Positions 5,403 through 8,374 of a stretch of 8,374 nt of DNA are shown in pieces; position 1 is the first letter of the stretch, and each line of letters begins with the position of its first letter. The notes below the pieces were generated by a model. It was not told the DNA's origin, did no database searches, and saw only the letters and a program-made list of their open reading frames with translations. The DNA comes from JBHHZM01 sp046758065 (lineage in GTDB: Bacteria > Pseudomonadota > Alphaproteobacteria > JAAXGF01). Position numbers and translations under genes: made by a program. The stretch lies in NCBI GenBank assembly GCA_046758065.1, contig JBHHZM010000133.1:1-8374 (forward strand), in the 5' to 3' direction.

Positions 5403-6443
5403 ATGCGCTGGGACAGGGTGATCACCGTGGTTCACGTCCATGCCGAAGGCGAGGTCGGCCGCGTGATCACCGGCGGCGTGCTCGACGTGCCCGGCGCGAC
5501 GATGTTCGACAAGAAGCGCCATCTCGAAACTCGGGCCGACGATCTGCGCCGTTTCCTGCTCTACGAGCCGCGTGGCGGGCCGGCGATGTCGGTAAACCTC
5601 CTGTTGCCGCCGACCCGCGCGGACGCCGACATCGGCATGATCGTGATGGAATCGACCGACTACCCGCCGATGTCGGGTTCGAACGCGATCTGCGTCGTGA
5701 CCGCCGCGCTCGAGACCGGCGTGATGCCGATGGACGAGCCCGAAACGACGCTCACTCTCGACACCCCGGCGGGGCTCGTCGTCGCCCGGGCGTCGTGCCG
5801 CGACGGCAAATGCGAACGCGTCACACTCGACAGCGTGCCGGCGTTCGTCGACCAGCTCGACGTCGCGCTCGAGGTCGAAGGGCTGGGGCGCGTCACCGCC
5901 GACATCGCCTACGGCGGCGCGTTCTTCGCCGTGGTCGACGCCGCCGCGCTCGGCCTTGAACTGACGCCGGGCGAGGCGCGCCGCATCGTCGATCTCGGTC
6001 AGCGCATCACCGCCGCGGCCGCGGCACAGGCGCCGGTGGTCCATCCCGAGAACCCGGAGATCAACACGGTCGGCTTCACGCTCTTCGGCGGCCCGTCCCG
6101 GGGCCCCGGGAACCTGCGCCGCAGCGCCGTGATGATCGCGCCCGGCCGCCTCGACCGTTCGCCCTGCGGCACCGGCACCATGGCGCGGCTTGCCGTGCTG
6201 CACGCCCGCGGCGAACTCGCCGCCGACGGGACGCTGGTGCACGAATCGCTCATCGGCACCCGCTTCACCGCCTCGATCGCCGGCGTCGCACGCGTCGGCG
6301 ACAAGCCGGCGATCCTGCCGCGCCTTGCGGGCCGCGGGTGGATCACGGGGATCGGCCACTACGGACGCGACCCGACCGATCCCTTCCCCGAGGGCTTCGT
6401 GCTTGCCGATACCTGGGGCGCCGGCGCCGAAGGCATGGGGTGA
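5403..6443 (+). CDS. Proline racemase superfamily enzyme, Ser/Cys type
   Basis: A 346-residue cytoplasmic protein of the proline racemase / hydroxyproline 2-epimerase / trans-3-hydroxy-L-proline dehydratase superfamily. Signs are HAEGEVGRV near the N-terminus, the first active-site loop PPMSGSNAI (88-96), IAYGGAFF (168-175), NTVGF (221-225) and the second active-site loop DRSPCGTGT (251-259). In typical racemases the first loop reads MCGHGT, with a catalytic Cys and a His. Here Ser91 replaces the Cys and Ser93 the His, while Cys255 in the second loop is kept. The fold is certain but the reaction is not: epimerisation of a hydroxyproline, dehydration of a 3-hydroxyproline, or action on another imino acid are all open. 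The start has a GGAG about 8 bases upstream. It probably shares the kdsB-pheA transcript, and a hairpin with a T-rich tail follows the stop. Confidence 0.85.
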   Translation: MRWDRVITVVHVHAEGEVGRVITGGVLDVPGATMFDKKRHLETRADDLRRFLLYEPRGGPAMSVNLLLPPTRADADIGMIVMESTDYPPMSGSNAICVVTAALETGVMPMDEPETTLTLDTPAGLVVARASCRDGKCERVTLDSVPAFVDQLDVALEVEGLGRVTADIAYGGAFFAVVDAAALGLELTPGEARRIVDLGQRITAAAAAQAPVVHPENPEINTVGFTLFGGPSRGPGNLRRSAVMIAPGRLDRSPCGTGTMARLAVLHARGELAADGTLVHESLIGTRFTASIAGVARVGDKPAILPRLAGRGWITGIGHYGRDPTDPFPEGFVLADTWGAGAEGMG

Positions 6444-6459
6444 GACCGGCCCGCGCGGC

Positions 6460-6499
6460 GCCGCCGCCCGGCGGCATTCCGTTTCAGATTGTTTTGTTA
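6460..6499 (+). terminator. Candidate intrinsic terminator after the racemase-family gene
   Basis: GCCGCC (6460-6465) and GGCGGC (6470-6475) make a 6-bp GC stem with a 4-base loop, starting 16 bases after the stop. A T-rich stretch follows (ATTCCGTTT, then GTTTTGTT), interrupted rather than a clean T-run. Position and composition fit the end of the kdsB-pheA-racemase transcript. Confidence 0.45.
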
Positions 6500-6560
6500 A
6501 CTTTTTAGCAATATTTGGCGCGTATACCCTTTCACATCCTCCCTGTATTCTTGTCTTCAT
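6484..6560 (+). promoter_or_regulatory. AT-rich island, probable betC promoter region
   Basis: This is the only clearly AT-rich stretch in the window, with runs such as TTTTGTTAAC, TTTTTAGCAATATTT and GTATACC, lying 174-250 bases before betC. No single -35/-10 pair is convincing: TTGTTA at 6494 and TATACC at 6523 are 23 bases apart, and TTCACA at 6531 lacks a good -10 partner. TTAAC at 6497 resembles one half of a CtrA site (TTAA-N7-TTAA), but the second half reads GCAA. The likely role is promoter and regulator binding for betC. Confidence 0.45.
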
Positions 6561-6584
6561 GGCAAGAAGTCCTCCTCTTCACTG

Positions 6585-6603
6585 GCCCCGCCTCGTGCGG
6601 GGC
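6585..6603 (+). other. Leader hairpin 1 (terminator-like) upstream of betC
   Basis: GCCCCGC and GCGGGGC form a perfect 7-bp stem with a 5-base loop, followed by ACTTTGTTTCT. It could be a weak terminator or attenuator in the betC leader, or the 3' end of a small RNA begun in the AT-rich island. Confidence 0.4.
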
Positions 6604-6625
6604 ACTTTGTTTCTGGCGGGTAGGC

Positions 6626-6658
6626 GGTCACCGTCGCGACGCCGGCGCGACCGTGGTT
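6626..6658 (+). other. Leader hairpin 2 upstream of betC
   Basis: The core stem GTCGCG/CGCGAC (6633-6638 with 6646-6651) has a 7-base loop. After one C-C mismatch it continues with CAC/GTG, then three possible G-U pairs. It is part of a series of three hairpins in the betC 5' region. Confidence 0.35.
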
Positions 6659-6671
6659 GCGCCAGGATAAC

Positions 6672-6704
6672 CGGCGGCGCATCCTCGCCCGGATAGCGCC
6701 GCCG
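6672..6704 (+). other. Leader hairpin 3 directly upstream of the betC ribosome site
   Basis: CGGCGGCGC (6672-6680) pairs perfectly with GCGCCGCCG (6696-6704). Inside, ATCC (6681-6684) pairs with GGAT (6691-6694), leaving a single bulged A and a 6-base loop, so 13 base pairs in 33 bases. It ends 17 bases before the Shine-Dalgarno and is the strongest inverted repeat I found in the window. Confidence 0.5.
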
Positions 6705-6721
6705 AGCCGGCATCCCGCTAT

Positions 6722-6727
6722 GGAGGA
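6722..6727 (+). promoter_or_regulatory. Strong Shine-Dalgarno deciding the betC start
   Basis: GGAGGA is followed by GAC, then GTG (6731) and ATG (6734). Spacing is 3 bases to the GTG and 6 to the ATG, so the ATG is the preferred start; the GTG form would add one residue. Confidence 0.65.
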
Positions 6728-6733
6728 GACGTG

Positions 6734-8287
6734 ATGCGCGACAGGCTTCCCAACTTTCTCTTCGTCATGGCAGACCAGATGGTGGCTCCGGCGCTGCCGG
6801 TCTACGGCCACCCGCTCGTCAAGGCACCGCACATCGAGACGCTGGCTCGCCAAGGTGTCGTTTTCGACAACGCCTACTGCAACGCGCCGCTTTGCGCGCC
6901 GTCGCGGTTTTCGATGCTCTCCGGCCAATTGCCCTCGCGCATCGGCGCCTACGACAACGCCGCCGAGTTCCCGGCCGCGACGCCGACACTGCCCCATTAT
7001 CTCCGGCTGATGGGCTATCGCACCTGCACCGCCGGCAAGATGCACTTCGTCGGCCCCGACCAACTGCACGGCTTCGAGGAACGCCTCACCACCGATATCT
7101 ACCCGGCCGATTTCGACTGGACCCCCGACTGGAAGCGGCCCGAAACGCGCCTCACCTGGTATCACGACATGCTGAGCGTGACGCAGGCCGGTGTTTGCGC
7201 GCGCAGCCTGCAGATCGACTTCGACGACGAAACGGCGTTCCGCTCGGTGCGCAGGATCTACGACTTCGCCCGCGACGACGACGCTCGCCCGTTCTTCCTC
7301 GCCGTCTCGTTCAGCCACCCGCACGACCCCTACACGATCACGCGCGAATACTGGGACCGCTACGATCATGACGCCATCGATCCGCCGAGGGTCGCCCCCC
7401 TTCCCGATGCCGAGCGTGACCCGCACAGCCGGCGCCTCTACCGCGTCACCGGGATGGAGGCTCAAACCCCGACCGAAGCGCAGACGCGTAACGCGCGGCA
7501 CGCCTATTACGGGGCGATCAGCTATGTCGACGACAGGCTGGGCGAACTGCTGCATGCGCTCGATGAGACCGGACTGGCCGAGGACACCGTGGTGATCTTC
7601 ACCGCCGATCACGGTGACATGCTCGGCGAGCGCGGTATGTGGTACAAAATGACCTTCTTCGAATGGTCGGCCCGGGTGCCGCTTATCGTCCATGCCCCCG
7701 CGCGGCTTGCCGCCCGCCGCGTTGCGGCCTGTGTCTCGCTCGTCGACCTGTTGCCCACCGTGCTCGCGCTCGCCGGCGATGCCGCGCCCGAACCGGCCGA
7801 TGCGCTCGATGGAAAGAGCCTCGTGCCGCTACTCGAGGGCGGGCGCGGCGGGCAGGACGACACGGTGCTCGGCGAGTATTTCGCCGAGGGCGCCGTCGCG
7901 CCCCTGTTCATGATCCGCCGCGGGATCCACAAATACGTCGCCTGCGAGGCCGATCCGCCCCAGCTTTTCGACCTTACCGCCGACCCCGACGAACGCGACA
8001 ATCTCGCCGAACGACCCGAGCACGCCGAACGTCTGGCCGCGTTCGCCGCCGAGGCCGAGGCGCGCTGGGACCCGGCGGCGCTGGGTCGCGCGGTGACCGC
8101 GAACCAACAGCGACGCCGGCTCGTTGCCGAAGCGCTCGGCAAAGGACGGCGGACCTCCTGGGACTTTCGCCCGCGGCGCGACGCCGCGCGCGAATACGTG
8201 CGCAATTACGCCGTTCTCGGCGATATCGAGCAGCGCGCGCGGCTGCCCCGACCGAGCCTTTCGGACGAGCGGCCGGGCAACAACTGA
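6734..8287 (+). CDS. betC: Choline-sulfatase
   Basis: Hydrolyses choline-O-sulfate to choline and sulfate, feeding glycine betaine synthesis and sulfur supply; cytoplasmic, with no signal peptide. The 517 residues start at the ATG. The sulfatase signature CAPSR begins at Cys54, the residue converted to formylglycine in active type I sulfatases. Asp14-Gln15 near the N-terminus and Asp292-His293 in FTADHGDM are the expected metal ligands. Choline-sulfatase-specific stretches are GQLPSRIGAYDNAAEF after the signature, GKMHFVGPDQLHGFEERL (about 97-114), HPHDPYTI and MLGERGMWYKM. A C-terminal choline-sulfatase domain (about 445-505) includes WDFRPRRDA and YVRNY. Length and motifs closely match rhizobial BetC. 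It sits alone, without betI, betB or betA in view, behind an AT-rich island and a hairpin-rich leader. Maturation needs a formylglycine-generating or anaerobic sulfatase-maturing enzyme encoded elsewhere. After the stop, 8288-8374 shows no clear gene or terminator. Confidence 0.95.
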   Translation: MRDRLPNFLFVMADQMVAPALPVYGHPLVKAPHIETLARQGVVFDNAYCNAPLCAPSRFSMLSGQLPSRIGAYDNAAEFPAATPTLPHYLRLMGYRTCTAGKMHFVGPDQLHGFEERLTTDIYPADFDWTPDWKRPETRLTWYHDMLSVTQAGVCARSLQIDFDDETAFRSVRRIYDFARDDDARPFFLAVSFSHPHDPYTITREYWDRYDHDAIDPPRVAPLPDAERDPHSRRLYRVTGMEAQTPTEAQTRNARHAYYGAISYVDDRLGELLHALDETGLAEDTVVIFTADHGDMLGERGMWYKMTFFEWSARVPLIVHAPARLAARRVAACVSLVDLLPTVLALAGDAAPEPADALDGKSLVPLLEGGRGGQDDTVLGEYFAEGAVAPLFMIRRGIHKYVACEADPPQLFDLTADPDERDNLAERPEHAERLAAFAAEAEARWDPAALGRAVTANQQRRRLVAEALGKGRRTSWDFRPRRDAAREYVRNYAVLGDIEQRARLPRPSLSDERPGNN

Positions 8288-8374
8288 AAGCGGGCCCCAT
8301 CCACCGGACGAGAACGGCCAGTGTGGTGTCCCGGAAATAGGTTGATGAACCTTGCGGCTGATCGGCGCGCCGAG

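Noticed and set aside
4283..6560. Long open frames on the minus strand opposite pheA and the racemase-family gene (about 380 and 399 codons)
   Set aside because: They lie antisense to genes with complete family motifs, are rich in Arg, Gly and Ala of low-complexity type, and show no recognisable domain; this is usual in GC-rich DNA.
6559..6696. A 45-codon open frame from the ATG at 6559, considered as a leader peptide for betC
   Set aside because: No Shine-Dalgarno precedes it, the sequence is Arg-rich without any run of a regulatory amino acid, and it crosses two hairpins.
6557..7693. A 378-codon minus-strand open frame opposite betC
   Set aside because: It is antisense to an unmistakable choline-sulfatase and has no motif of its own.
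8345..8374. Open frame from ATG running off the right edge, and a nearby CCGGAC/GTCCCGG imperfect repeat considered as an insertion-element end
   Set aside because: Only ten codons are visible, the ribosome site is weak, and the repeat is bulged with no recognisable transposon end; too little sequence to support a call.

Overview
The window is uniformly GC-rich DNA with tightly packed genes, and reads as chromosome from a Gram-negative alphaproteobacterium, probably of Rhodospirillales type. The support is a CMP-KDO synthetase gene (KDO-containing lipopolysaccharide), a membrane-anchored class I cytochrome c encoded divergently from it, and a stand-alone prephenate dehydratase with an ACT domain directly downstream. 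That is a familiar alphaproteobacterial order. The placement rests on gene content and style, not on a marker gene.

Region 1 (41-2918, + strand) is a four-gene accessory-looking unit joined by ATGA overlaps or a 9-base gap. It encodes a PPP-family metallophosphoesterase, a divergent GT-A (family 2-like) glycosyltransferase, a 96-residue PqqD-like protein and an HPr-kinase-like P-loop protein. The PqqD plus HprK-like pair resembles the 'HPr-rel-A' systems, whose substrate is unknown. Here the pair is linked to a phosphatase and a sugar transferase, and no HPr or precursor peptide is visible. The PqqD and kinase reading frames are in the same phase, separated only by one TGA and three codons. 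The unit may continue upstream of the window.

Region 2 (2986-5386) is housekeeping. The membrane-anchored cytochrome c gene is on the minus strand. On the plus strand, kdsB and pheA overlap by four bases. The 125-base divergent spacer holds plausible promoters for both directions and a 7-bp GC hairpin near the predicted kdsB transcript start.

Region 3 (5403-6443) is a proline racemase superfamily enzyme, 16 bases behind pheA. It has an unusual Ser/Cys active-site pair (Ser91/Cys255). A hairpin with a T-rich tail follows and probably ends this transcript.

Region 4 (6444-8287) is a choline-sulfatase gene (betC) with a 290-base 5' region. This holds an AT-rich island (probable promoter) and then three successive hairpins before a strong Shine-Dalgarno site, suggesting a structured leader or a small RNA. 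No betI, betB or betA gene is visible beside it. The last 87 bases hold no gene I can support.

No tRNA, rRNA, CRISPR array, complete insertion sequence or phage gene was seen. The most interesting items are the phosphatase/glycosyltransferase/PqqD/kinase cassette, the structured betC leader, and the altered active-site motif of the racemase-family protein.
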